Origin: Planosporangium flavigriseum | GTDB taxonomy: Bacteria; Actinomycetota; Actinomycetes; Mycobacteriales; Micromonosporaceae | DNA length: 64,000 bases | Direction of reading: 5' to 3' | NCBI RefSeq assembly: GCF_011947225.1 | Contig: NZ_JAATVW010000019.1 | Location: 1 to 64,000, forward strand | In this document: piece by piece, positions 27,952 through 36,223 of the stretch | How the letters are laid out: every line of letters starts with the position of its first letter | How positions within the stretch are numbered: the first letter of the stretch is position 1 | Made by a program: the position numbers and the translations under genes | The notes under the pieces: generated by a model | The model's database searches: none | The model's input: only the letters and a program-made list of their open reading frames with translations | Told to the model about the DNA's origin: nothing

Positions 27952-28337
27952 CTCCAGGAGCGCGTAACACCCGGCAGCGGGGCGCGGTGAGCGCGCTGCT
28001 CGCCGAGGTCGAGGGGTTCCACAGCGCCCAGGAACTGCACGCCATGCTGCGTTCCCGGGGCGACACGGTCGGCCTGACGACCGTGTACCGGACGCTGGTG
28101 GCCCTCGCGGACGCCGGCGAGATCGACGTGATGCAGACCCCGAGCGGCGAGAGCCTGTACCGGCGCTGCAGCGACGGGCACCATCACCACCTGGTCTGCC
28201 GCTCCTGCGGGCGGACCGTCGAGGTCCTCGGCCCGGCGGTGGAGAGCTGGGCGGAGAAGGTCGCCGCGCAGCACGGGTACGCCGACGTGAGCCACACCCT
28301 GGAGATCTTCGGTACGTGCCCGGCCTGTAAGTCCTGA
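27948..28337 (+). CDS. zur: Zinc uptake regulator Zur (Fur family)
   Basis: The 129-residue Fur-family repressor has an N-terminal winged helix (NTRQRGAVSALLAEVEGFHS, VGLTTVYRTLVALADAGEID). The metal/dimer domain contains DGHHHHLVCRSCGRTVEV and a terminal CPACKS, giving the two CxxC pairs of the structural zinc site plus the His cluster. Zn-Zur would repress znuACB through the box at 24981. The gene ends 2 bases before a long palindromic terminator. Confidence 0.93.
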   Translation: MTPGARNTRQRGAVSALLAEVEGFHSAQELHAMLRSRGDTVGLTTVYRTLVALADAGEIDVMQTPSGESLYRRCSDGHHHHLVCRSCGRTVEVLGPAVESWAEKVAAQHGYADVSHTLEIFGTCPACKS

Positions 28338-28338
28338 G

Positions 28339-28384
28339 ATCTTGGGGAGTTTGACGTCGCCGGCGAGGTCAAACTCCCCAAGAT
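28339..28384. terminator. ATCTTGG-family palindrome, copy 1
   Basis: ATCTTGGGGAGTTTGAC (28339-28355) is perfectly complementary to 28368-28384, a 17-bp stem around the inner palindrome TCGCCGGCGA. It fills the whole gap between the convergent zur stop and acyl-CoA dehydrogenase stop. Three relatives with the same outer bases occur at 38483, 49219 and 63572. Confidence 0.85.
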
Positions 28385-30343
28385 TCATGACTGAGAAAAC
28401 CGGCGGCGCACGTCGGATACCTCGGACGGTCCGGCTTGCCAGCGCGACACCCAGGGACCGCTGTCCGGGGCCGCCACGATGCCCGCCTCGAGTCCCGCGT
28501 ACCGGCCGGCGACGACCCGCTGGGCGGCCACCACGTCCACGTCGTCGGTGTTGTCCCAGAGCTCGGCGAACAGCCGCTCGACCCGGCCGTGGGCCTGCTG
28601 GCAGAACAGGTCGGCCAACTCCAGCCCCTCCGGCCGCTCGGCCGCTTCGCTGTGGGCCTTCACGCAGGCGGCCGACATCGCGTACAGCTCGGCGCCGATA
28701 TCGACGACGCGCCCGAGGAAGGCCTGCTTGCGCTCCATCTTGCCCTGCCAGCGCGCCATGCCGTAGAACGTCTCGCGCGCCAGCTTGCGCGATGCCCGTT
28801 CCACCGCTCGGAGGTGCCGGGCGAGGTGCCCGAACTCCGCGAACGCCGAGGGCGCCTGGCCCTTGCCGACGACGAGGGTGGGCAGCCAACGGGCGTAGAA
28901 GCCACCGGCTCGGGCCGCCGCGCGAGCCTTGCGGCCGAGCTTCGCCTCCGGGTCGATGATGTCGCCCGCGACCGACAGGTGGGCGTCCACCGCTTCGCGG
29001 GCGATGAACAGGTGCATGATCTCGGTTGAGCCCTCGAAGATCCGGTTGATCCGCAGGTCCCGGAGGAGTTGCTCGGCCGGGATGCCCCGCTCGCCACGAG
29101 CGGCGAGGGAGTCCGCCGTCTCGTATCCGCGGCCGCCCCGGATCTGGATCAGCTCGTCGGCGACCTGCCAGGCCAGCTCGCTGGCGTACAGCTTGGCCAG
29201 CGCGGCCTCGATGCGGATGTCGTTGCGGTCGTCGTCGGCCAGCCGGCACGACAACTCCAGCATCGCCTCCATGCCGTACGCGGAAGCGGCGATGAAAGCG
29301 ATCTTCTTCGCCACCGCCTCGTGCTTGGCGACCGGCAGGCCCCACTGCACCCGTTCGGCGGCCCACTCGCGGGCCACGCCAAGGCACCACTTGGCCGAAC
29401 CGACGCACATGGCAGGCAGCGACAGCCGCCCGGTGTTCAGCGTGGTCAGTGCGATCTTGAGGCCCTGGCCTTCGCGACCGATGACGTTCTCTTTCGGCAC
29501 CCGCACATCGTGGAACCGGGTGACGCTGTTCTCCAGGCCGCGCAGGCCCATGAAGGAGTTGCGGCGCTCGACGGTGATGCCGGGCGAGTCGCCCTCGACC
29601 ACGAATGCGGTGATCCCGCCCCGGTGCCCCTCGGACGGCAACACCTGCGCCATCACGACGAGCAGCGTCGCGAGGGTGCCGTTGGTGGCCCACAGCTTCA
29701 CGCCGCTGATCAGGTAGTCGCCCTCCGGCGTGAGGGTGGCGGTGGTGGACAGCCGCGCCGGGTCGGAGCCGACGTCGGGCTCGGTGAGCAGGAACGCCGA
29801 CACCTCACCGGCCGCCAGGCGCGGCAGGAACTTCTGCTTCTGCTCGTCGGTGCCGAACAGCTTCAGCGGCTGCGGCACGCCGATCGACTGGTGGGCCGAC
29901 AGTAGCGCCCCGATCGCCGGGCTGACCGAGCCGACCAGCATCAGCGCGCGGCAGTAGTCCCAGTGGGACAGGCCGAGCCCGCCGTACTTCTTGTCGATCT
30001 TCATGCCGAACGCGCCGAGGTCGGCCAGGCCGGCCAGCACGTCGTCGGGGATGAGGGCGTCGCGCTCGATCTGCGCGCCGTCGACCTTTCCCGTCAGGAA
30101 CTCGCCGAGCCGTTCGAGATACTCGTCCGCCGCCGCGGACCGCTCGGCGTCGGGCTGTGATGGTGGATTGATCAGATCGAGCATGAACCGGCCGAGGAAC
30201 AGTTCCTTGCCGAAGCTCGGCCGGCGCCACTCCTTCTCGCGGGCGGCCTCGGCGACCTGCCTGGCCTGCCGCTCGGAAACCTGGGTCGGGCCGCCGTCGG
30301 GCGCATTCGCCGCTGACCGGCTGCGGGTCGTCGTCATGGCCAC
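28385..30343 (-). CDS. Acyl-CoA dehydrogenase with C-terminal extension
   Basis: This 652-residue flavoprotein oxidises acyl-CoA to enoyl-CoA. The core ACAD domains are at about 75-470. FAD/substrate motifs include FLLTEPDVGSDPARLST, VKLWATNGTLA and RIFEGSTEIMHLFIAREAVD, and the catalytic base is probably the Glu in RIFEGSTE. A C-terminal extension of ~170 residues (helical, 470-640) makes it similar in layout to very-long-chain ACADs and ACAD9-like proteins. The first ~50 residues are low-complexity. No beta-oxidation partners are adjacent. Confidence 0.88.
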   Translation of the reverse strand: MAMTTTRSRSAANAPDGGPTQVSERQARQVAEAAREKEWRRPSFGKELFLGRFMLDLINPPSQPDAERSAAADEYLERLGEFLTGKVDGAQIERDALIPDDVLAGLADLGAFGMKIDKKYGGLGLSHWDYCRALMLVGSVSPAIGALLSAHQSIGVPQPLKLFGTDEQKQKFLPRLAAGEVSAFLLTEPDVGSDPARLSTTATLTPEGDYLISGVKLWATNGTLATLLVVMAQVLPSEGHRGGITAFVVEGDSPGITVERRNSFMGLRGLENSVTRFHDVRVPKENVIGREGQGLKIALTTLNTGRLSLPAMCVGSAKWCLGVAREWAAERVQWGLPVAKHEAVAKKIAFIAASAYGMEAMLELSCRLADDDRNDIRIEAALAKLYASELAWQVADELIQIRGGRGYETADSLAARGERGIPAEQLLRDLRINRIFEGSTEIMHLFIAREAVDAHLSVAGDIIDPEAKLGRKARAAARAGGFYARWLPTLVVGKGQAPSAFAEFGHLARHLRAVERASRKLARETFYGMARWQGKMERKQAFLGRVVDIGAELYAMSAACVKAHSEAAERPEGLELADLFCQQAHGRVERLFAELWDNTDDVDVVAAQRVVAGRYAGLEAGIVAAPDSGPWVSRWQAGPSEVSDVRRRFSQS

Positions 30344-30420
30344 CCCTTTGTGAGTACGGGAGCCTTGCGCGTCTGGGTCTCAGGCTACCCGGCGGTGTTA
30401 CCCACCGGTAGACGCGCTAT

Positions 30421-31257
30421 TCATGATCTCGTAACCGCTCGGTCGATCACTGCCTCGGCGACGGCGCCCGGGACCTGGTCGGCCATCCAGTGACTGACCC
30501 CGGGCAGCTCCACGAAGCGGTACTCCCCCGTGACCTCGCGGGCACAGTTGCGCGCGGCCACGCGGCCGACCGCGACGTCGCCGGAGCTCCAGACGTACGT
30601 CGTGGGCACCCCGACCTTGCCGGTCCCACCGCGCCCCAGAAACCGCATCGCCCGGTACCAGTTGAGCGCGGCGGTCAGCGCCCCCGGCGCCCGCAGCGGC
30701 GCGACGTACCGGTCGACGCCGGCCGCGTCGAGCCCCGAGCCGGCGAACACCTCCCGCAACCGCCGCGCGTCGTCGGCGAGCAGCAGGTCCTCTGCCCTGC
30801 CGGCGCTGCGGAACAGCAGGATGTACCGCGAGCGGCGCAGTTGATCGAAACTGGTGAGCAGGGCGCGGGTGTACGCGCGCGGGTGCGGCACCGACAGTGC
30901 GGTCAGCGTGCGTACCCGCTCCGGAAACCGCGCGGCCAGCCCCCAGCCGACGACGGCGCCCCAGTCGTGGCCGACGACGTGAGCGCGGTCGACGTCGAGG
31001 GCGTCGAGGATCGCCACCGCGTCGGCGACGCACTCGGACTGGGCGTACCCGGATACCTCCGGCGGCCGGGCACCGGGTGAGTAGCCGCGCTGGTCAGGCG
31101 CGATCGTGCGGAGGCCCACGGCGTGCAGCGCCGGCGACACGGCGTCCCACATCCCTGAGTTCTGCGGGAACCCATGCAGCAGCAGGACCGGCGCGCCGTC
31201 TTCTGCGCCGCCCAGGGTCACGTCGAAGCGCAGCCCGCGCGCGTCGATCGCGCCCAT
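30421..31257 (-). CDS. Alpha/beta hydrolase, epoxide-hydrolase-like
   Basis: The 278-residue alpha/beta hydrolase has an oxyanion-hole motif LLLHGFPQNSGMW (HGFP) and the nucleophile elbow VGHDWGAVVGWG, with Asp as nucleophile as in epoxide hydrolases and haloalkane dehalogenases. A C-terminal VSHWMADQVP supplies the catalytic His. Cap-domain Tyr residues are plausible but not assigned. The start ATG overlaps the upstream TIGR03943 stop by one base (TGATG), so it is co-transcribed with the permease pair. Its substrate is unknown. Confidence 0.85.
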   Translation of the reverse strand: MGAIDARGLRFDVTLGGAEDGAPVLLLHGFPQNSGMWDAVSPALHAVGLRTIAPDQRGYSPGARPPEVSGYAQSECVADAVAILDALDVDRAHVVGHDWGAVVGWGLAARFPERVRTLTALSVPHPRAYTRALLTSFDQLRRSRYILLFRSAGRAEDLLLADDARRLREVFAGSGLDAAGVDRYVAPLRAPGALTAALNWYRAMRFLGRGGTGKVGVPTTYVWSSGDVAVGRVAARNCAREVTGEYRFVELPGVSHWMADQVPGAVAEAVIDRAVTRS

Positions 31258-31964
31258 CAGGATTCGTACTGCTCGTTGGGTGCCGCAACCCGCTGGAGAT
31301 CGACGACCTCGAGGTACGGGATCGTCTCGCCGTTGATCTCGTCCTTGACCTTCTTCTCGGTGTACCGGCCGGTCACCTCCAGCCAGGTGTCGGGCTTGAG
31401 GTCGGCCGGGACCTGGCCGGCGAGCCCGACCTTGATCGGCCGGGCGTCGGCGGCGCAGCAGGTCAGGATCATGCGAGCGAGGTACGGCGCGCCGTCCGCG
31501 CCCTTCACCACGAAGCCCCGCAGCTGCACCTTCCGGTCGCCGAGCGACCGCCCCTCGTCGAACACCGCCCGGCTGGCGTAGTCGAGCACGCTGATTTGCA
31601 CCGGGTCGCCCTGGGGCAGCGGCGGGAAGTCCGAAACCTGCTGCAGGGCGGTGCCGGCACGGCTGGCCGCGTACGAGCCGAGCGCCGGCGGCGAGACCAG
31701 CAACAGCGCGAACACCGGCAGGATCAGCAGCCAGGCGACCCGGGGCTCGTGCGAGTGCCCGTGACCGTGGTCGTCGTCGGTTTTACTGCCGCGGAACTCG
31801 TACCACAGCGTCATGAGGGCGGCGATGACCAGCAGCGCGCCGGCCGCGATCAGGAACGGGCGCAGCCCCTGCTTGACGTAGCGCAGGTACATGTCGGTGA
31901 GACTGCTGCGCAGCACCGCGCCACCAACGAGCAGCAGCACGACAGCCTGGGCCTGGCGGTTCAC
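31257..31964 (-). CDS. TIGR03943-family membrane protein (YcgQ-like)
   Basis: The 235-residue protein starts MNRQAQAVVLLLVGGAVLRS with two N-terminal membrane spans and one further span (LLILPVFALLLVSPPALG). The C-terminal OB-like domain includes RGFVVKGADGAPYLARMILTC, CCAADARPIKVGL and LEVTGRYTEKK. TIGR03943 proteins occur with YraQ permeases, exactly as here (ATGA overlap). A His/Asp-rich cytoplasmic segment (DDDHGHGHSHEP) could bind metal. Their substrate is not established. Confidence 0.88.
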   Translation of the reverse strand: MNRQAQAVVLLLVGGAVLRSSLTDMYLRYVKQGLRPFLIAAGALLVIAALMTLWYEFRGSKTDDDHGHGHSHEPRVAWLLILPVFALLLVSPPALGSYAASRAGTALQQVSDFPPLPQGDPVQISVLDYASRAVFDEGRSLGDRKVQLRGFVVKGADGAPYLARMILTCCAADARPIKVGLAGQVPADLKPDTWLEVTGRYTEKKVKDEINGETIPYLEVVDLQRVAAPNEQYES

Positions 31965-33010
31965 AGCAGCACCACCCCCACGAGGACCGACACGACGATG
32001 GCCATGACGAACGTGGCCGGGGCGAACCTGGTGGCGAACCGGCGGCCGAAGATGCCCGACTGCATCGCGAACAGCTTGAGGTCGATCATCGGACCGACCA
32101 CCAGGAACGCCAGCTTCGCCGTCATCGAGAACTCCCGTAGCGACGCGGCGACGAAGGCGTCCGCCTCCGAACAGATCGACAGGACCACGGCGAGTACGGC
32201 AAGGGTGAGCACCCCGAGCACCGGGTTCTCACCGAGCGAGCGCATCCACTGCTGCGGTACCAGTACATTGATCGTCGCCGCTGCCATGGCGCCGAGGACG
32301 AGATAGCCACCGGCGTGCATCACGTCGTGCCGGGCGGCCGCCCAGAACGCCGCCGGCTTGCTCATCCCGGCCAGCTCCGGCCGGTGCGGCAGCTTGATCC
32401 ACTCGGTCTTACCCAGCTTCAGCCACAGCCAGCCCATCGCGCACGCGGTCAACATGCTGGCCAGCGCACGGGCCACCACCATCTTCGGCTGCCCGGGAAA
32501 CGCCACCGCCGTCGACGCCAACACGATCGGATTGATCGCCGGCGAGGCCAACAGGAACGCCAGCGCCGCCGCCGGCGTCACGCCACGCCGTACCAGCGCG
32601 CCGGCGATCGGCACCGATCCACATTCACAGCCCGGCAGCACCACGCCGGCCGCGCTGGCCACCGGCACGGCGAGGGCCGGATGCCTCGGCAGCGCCCGCG
32701 CGAAGAACGACGCCGGCACGAACACCGCGATGACCGCCGACAGCACCACCCCGAACACGAGGAACGGCACCGCCTGCGTCATCACCGACACGAAGACGGT
32801 GGTCCAGGTCTGCAGCCCGGGCGCGGACAGCGCCCGGCTGAGCGGGGCCCGGAACACCACGACGAGCACGAGGACGGCGGCGAGGATCTCGACCGAGCCG
32901 ACCCGGCCGCGCAGCCCGCGCGGGGACGGGCGGGACGGCGCGTCGACCGCAGGCGACGGTGGATCGGCGACGGGCAACTCTCGCTGTTCGATGCGATCGG
33001 GAGCTGCCAC
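31961..33010 (-). CDS. YraQ/UPF0718-family permease
   Basis: The 349-residue product from GTG 33010 has about eight spans. Two DUF318 repeat motifs are recognisable: LPGCECGSVPIAGALVRRGVTPAAALAFLLASPAINPIVL in the first half, and SICSEADAFVAASL in the second, with the cysteine-containing motif of this family. GTG 33010 was chosen because AAGGA lies 8 bases upstream. Longer forms up to 33154 would run into the divergent TPP riboswitch. It pairs with TIGR03943 through an ATGA overlap. Confidence 0.85.
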   Translation of the reverse strand: MAAPDRIEQRELPVADPPSPAVDAPSRPSPRGLRGRVGSVEILAAVLVLVVVFRAPLSRALSAPGLQTWTTVFVSVMTQAVPFLVFGVVLSAVIAVFVPASFFARALPRHPALAVPVASAAGVVLPGCECGSVPIAGALVRRGVTPAAALAFLLASPAINPIVLASTAVAFPGQPKMVVARALASMLTACAMGWLWLKLGKTEWIKLPHRPELAGMSKPAAFWAAARHDVMHAGGYLVLGAMAAATINVLVPQQWMRSLGENPVLGVLTLAVLAVVLSICSEADAFVAASLREFSMTAKLAFLVVGPMIDLKLFAMQSGIFGRRFATRFAPATFVMAIVVSVLVGVVLL

Positions 33011-33133
33011 GCGTTCGATCCTTAAACCTCGAAGCCGGGCGGACGCCGACAGCGTACCCTTCATCCGCACTGGAGTGGGCGAGCCTGATACATCCCAGGT
33101 CAGGCCTACTGTTACCGTCGATTCGACAACTTC

Positions 33134-33223
33134 ACATCCGACAGGGGAGCGCACAGCGCTGAGAGTGCGGCACGCCGCAGACCCTCGAACCTGATCTGGG
33201 TAATGCCAGCGCAGGAAGTTCGG
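33134..33223 (+). ncRNA. TPP riboswitch (THI element)
   Basis: The conserved blocks of the thiamine-pyrophosphate aptamer are present in order: ACAGGGGAGC (33141-33150), GCTGAGAGTGCGG (33158-33170), GCAGACCCTCGAACCTGATC (33177-33196) and TGGGTAATGCCAGCGCAGGAAG (33197-33218). It lies about 100 bases before ykoE, so TPP would shut off the thiamine/HMP transporter genes. Whether control is by transcription termination or by masking of the GGGAGG site before ykoE cannot be decided by eye. Together with 33011-33133 (no gene seen) it fills the divergent gap between the YraQ gene and ykoE. Confidence 0.95.
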
Positions 33224-33319
33224 TCAGACTCCGCGTAGCGCCATGTCCCGCCGCGACAGTGGCGAGGCATGGCGTGCGTCTTCTCCTGGTTCGCTCCACT
33301 GAGAACTGGGAGGCATCAC

Positions 33320-33892
33320 ATGAACTACCGATGGCGCACCGTCGACATCGTCGTCGCATCGGTCCTCGGCGTCGCGTTCGGCGTCGTCTTCTGGGCCTGG
33401 TACCTGTTCTACTCCGGACCCGCCGACGCGTTCCCGCTACCCGGCAAGGCGATCCTGTACGGCGTCTGGCTGGTGCCCGCCGTGCTCGGCGCGCTCATCA
33501 TCCGCAAGCCGGGTGCGGCCGTCTACACCGAACTGATCGCCGCGATCGTCTCGGCGCTATTGGGCAACTCGTGGGGCTGGACGGTGATCCCGCAGGGACT
33601 GTTGGAAGGCCTCGGCGCCGAACTCGTTTTCCTGGCATTGATGTACCGCTCGTTCAACCTGGTCACCGCGGCTCTGGCGGGCGCTGCGGCCGGCGCTGCG
33701 GCCACCATCTTCGACGCGATCGTCTGGTACCCGGGCTACTCCTGGGCGAGCTTCCGGATCCCGTACATCGCGCTCGCGGCGCTCGGCTCGGCCATCGTGG
33801 CCGGCATCGGTGGCTGGGCACTCACCCGCGCGCTCGCGCAGACCGGCGCGCTCGACCGCTTCCCCTCCGGACGGGAACGGACGCTGATCTGA
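33320..33892 (+). CDS. ykoE: Thiamine/HMP ECF transporter S component
   Basis: The 190-residue membrane protein has about five spans and the YkoE-family pattern: RTVDIVVASVLGVAFGVVFWAW, SWGWTVIPQGLLEGLGAELVF and IFDAIVWYPGYSWASFRIPY. As the substrate-binding S subunit of an ECF transporter it would recognise hydroxymethylpyrimidine or thiamine. ATG 33320 has a GGGAGG site. It lies behind the TPP riboswitch and overlaps ykoD by four bases. Confidence 0.92.
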   Translation: MNYRWRTVDIVVASVLGVAFGVVFWAWYLFYSGPADAFPLPGKAILYGVWLVPAVLGALIIRKPGAAVYTELIAAIVSALLGNSWGWTVIPQGLLEGLGAELVFLALMYRSFNLVTAALAGAAAGAAATIFDAIVWYPGYSWASFRIPYIALAALGSAIVAGIGGWALTRALAQTGALDRFPSGRERTLI

Positions 33893-35295
33893 GCACGGTA
33901 GAACTGCGCGGCTTCGGCTGGCGCCACGCGGGCCGTAAAGCCTGGGCGGTACGCGGCGTCGATCTGCGCATCGAGCACGGCGAGCGGGTGCTCCTCCTCG
34001 GCCCCTCGGGGGCGGGGAAGAGCACCCTGCTCGCCGCACTCGCCGGTCTGCTGCCGGACGACTCCGGCGAGCAGGAGGGCCACGTCACGATCGACGGTCA
34101 CGAGCCGAGGCAGGCGCGCGACCGGGTCGGCATCCTATTCCAGGACCCGCAGACCCAGCTCGTCATGGCGCGCGCCGGCGACGACGTCGCGTTCGGCCTC
34201 GAGAACCGCGGCGTGCCGACGACCGAGATCTGGCCGCGGGTCGACGCCGCCCTGGGGCGCGTCGGTTTCCCGTACCCGAGGGACCGCCGCACCGACGCGC
34301 TGTCCGGCGGCGAACAGCAGCGGCTGGCCTTGGCCGGCGTGCTCGCGCTCAGGCCCTGGCTACTCCTGCTCGACGAGCCGACCGCGAACCTCGACCCGGC
34401 CGGCGCGGCCCAGATCCGGGACGCGCTCGGCGCCGTCGACATGACCGTGGTCCTCGTCGAACACCGCGTCGCCGAGGTCGTACCGCTCGTGGACCGGGTC
34501 GTCGTACTGTCACCGGGCGGCGGAGTGGCTGCTGACGGCGTACCGGAGAAGGTCTTCGCCGAGCACGGCGCCGCGCTCGCCGCACAGGGGGTGTGGGTCC
34601 CCGGCGTCGCGCTGCCGCAGCGCCGCGCCGGCCGCGCCCCCGGGAAGGCGCTGCTCACCGCCGCCGGACTGACCCTGCGCCACCCCGGCGCCGCACGCCC
34701 CGCCCTGTCCGGAGTGGATATGGAGGTACGCGAAGGCGAGACGCTGACCGTGCTCGGCGCGAACGGCGCGGGCAAGTCGACCCTCGCCCTGCTGCTCGGC
34801 GGGCTGTTGCGGCCGAGCGCCGGACGGGTGACCGTGCACGCCGACCCGGCCGTGCCGCCGCACCGCTGGCGCGCCGCGACTCTCGCAAAGCGGATCGGCT
34901 CGGTGTTCCAGAACCCGGAGCACCAGTTCGTCACGAACCGGGTACGCGATGAGCTGGCCCTCGGGCCGCGGCGCGTCGGTCGGGATCCCGCTCCGGTCGT
35001 GGACGAACTACTCTCCCGGCTGCGCCTGGACCGGTTGGCGGCCGCGAACCCGTACACGCTCTCCGGCGGCGAGCAGCGGCGGCTGAGCGTCGCGACGGCC
35101 CTCGCCTGCGCGCCCGACCTACTGATCCTCGACGAGCCGACGTTCGGACAGGACCTGCGTACGTGGCGGGAACTGGTCGACCTGCTGGCGGATCTGCGCG
35201 ATTCCGGTTGTGGCGTCGTGACCGTCACCCACGACGCCGACCTGGTCGAGGCGCTGGGCGACCGCCAGGTCGTACTCTCTCGGGGGGTGCGGTGA
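33889..35295 (+). CDS. ykoD: ECF transporter duplicated ATPase, apparent CTG start
   Basis: The 468-residue protein has two ABC domains. Domain 1 has Walker A GPSGAGKST (38-46), signature LSGGEQQR and Walker B LLLLDEPTANLDP. Domain 2 has GANGAGKST, LSGGEQRR and LILDEPTFGQDL. Conservation begins at STVELRGFGWRHAG, but no ATG, GTG or TTG exists in frame near it. A CTG at 33889 overlaps the ykoE stop as CTGA, parallel to the ATGA/GTGA couplings used elsewhere in the window, and is the best start. It ends overlapping ykoC (GTGA). Confidence 0.88.
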   Translation: MSTVELRGFGWRHAGRKAWAVRGVDLRIEHGERVLLLGPSGAGKSTLLAALAGLLPDDSGEQEGHVTIDGHEPRQARDRVGILFQDPQTQLVMARAGDDVAFGLENRGVPTTEIWPRVDAALGRVGFPYPRDRRTDALSGGEQQRLALAGVLALRPWLLLLDEPTANLDPAGAAQIRDALGAVDMTVVLVEHRVAEVVPLVDRVVVLSPGGGVAADGVPEKVFAEHGAALAAQGVWVPGVALPQRRAGRAPGKALLTAAGLTLRHPGAARPALSGVDMEVREGETLTVLGANGAGKSTLALLLGGLLRPSAGRVTVHADPAVPPHRWRAATLAKRIGSVFQNPEHQFVTNRVRDELALGPRRVGRDPAPVVDELLSRLRLDRLAAANPYTLSGGEQRRLSVATALACAPDLLILDEPTFGQDLRTWRELVDLLADLRDSGCGVVTVTHDADLVEALGDRQVVLSRGVR

Positions 35296-36089
35296 GACTC
35301 CTCGAACCGCTCGCCGACGCCAGTGCTCCGCTGGCCCGGCGCAACGCGACGGCCAAGCTCGCCGCGAGCGCGCTGCTGACGTTCCTACTGCTGGTGTCGA
35401 TCGACCCGGTCACCCCGACGATCGCGATCGCGCTCGAACTCGCGCTGGTGCCGCTGTTCGGCATCCGGTACCGGGCGCTGGCCCGCCGATCCTGGCCGAT
35501 TCTCGTCAGCGCGGCGATCCTCTTCGCCTTCACGCTCGTCTTCACCACGCAGCGCAGCGGCACCTCACTGGCGCACCTCGGGTCGTTCGCGGTCACCACC
35601 GGCAGCCTGGAAGCGGCCCTCGGACTGTCGCTGCGCATCCTGGCCGTGGCGCTGCCGGGCGTCGTGGTCTTCGCCACCACCGACCCGACCGACCTGGCCG
35701 ACTCGCTCGTCCAGCACGTACGCGTGCCGCCGCGCTTCGCGATCGGCGCCCTCGCCGCGTTCCGCCTGGTACCACTGCTCGCCGACGAGTGGGAGCTACT
35801 GACGCTGGCCCGCCGCGCGCGGGGAGTGGACGCCGGGCGCAACCCGATCACCCGGCTACGGCTGTTCGCGTCCACCACGTTCGCCCTGCTCGTCGGGGCG
35901 ATCCGGCGCGGTACCCGGCTCGCGACCGCAATGGACGCCCGCGGGTTCGACTCGCACCTGCCCCGGTCGGTGGCCCGCCCGCAGAAATTCGGGGTGGCCG
36001 ATGCGGCTCTCATCGCGGGCGCAGTCGGGGTCGCCGCCATCGCGATCGGTGCCAGCGTCGTGGCCGGAACGTTCCGGTCCTTTGTGTGA
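35292..36089 (+). CDS. ykoC: ECF transporter T component
   Basis: The 265-residue membrane protein from GTG 35292 reads RLLEPLADASAPLARRNATA, followed by spans. It carries the two coupling-helix signatures with Ala-Arg-Gly-like motifs (LLTLARRARGVDAGRNPITR, ATAMDARGFDSHLPRS) that dock on the ATPases. It couples ATP hydrolysis by YkoD to substrate release from YkoE. It is the last gene of the TPP-regulated operon, and no clear terminator hairpin follows. Confidence 0.92.
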   Translation: MRLLEPLADASAPLARRNATAKLAASALLTFLLLVSIDPVTPTIAIALELALVPLFGIRYRALARRSWPILVSAAILFAFTLVFTTQRSGTSLAHLGSFAVTTGSLEAALGLSLRILAVALPGVVVFATTDPTDLADSLVQHVRVPPRFAIGALAAFRLVPLLADEWELLTLARRARGVDAGRNPITRLRLFASTTFALLVGAIRRGTRLATAMDARGFDSHLPRSVARPQKFGVADAALIAGAVGVAAIAIGASVVAGTFRSFV

Positions 36090-36223
36090 TGCACAGGTGC
36101 GCATACGTCCACGGGTGTTCACGTTGATCCCGTGGCGACGCCACCTTCCGTTCGCCCGCCTCCGCGAGATTTCGGCCGTGAGTTGCGCGTGATCACCGCG
36201 CTACCAGCCGAAACGGAGCAGTG

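Noticed and set aside
27834-29693. A 619-codon minus-strand frame overlapping acyl-CoA dehydrogenase, zur and smtB
   Set aside because: It is an alternative frame across three recognised genes and shows no protein-family pattern.
33259-33888. An N-terminal extension of ykoD covering ykoE in another frame
   Set aside because: The stretch lies in a shifted frame over the well-conserved ykoE and contains only arginine-rich shadow sequence.
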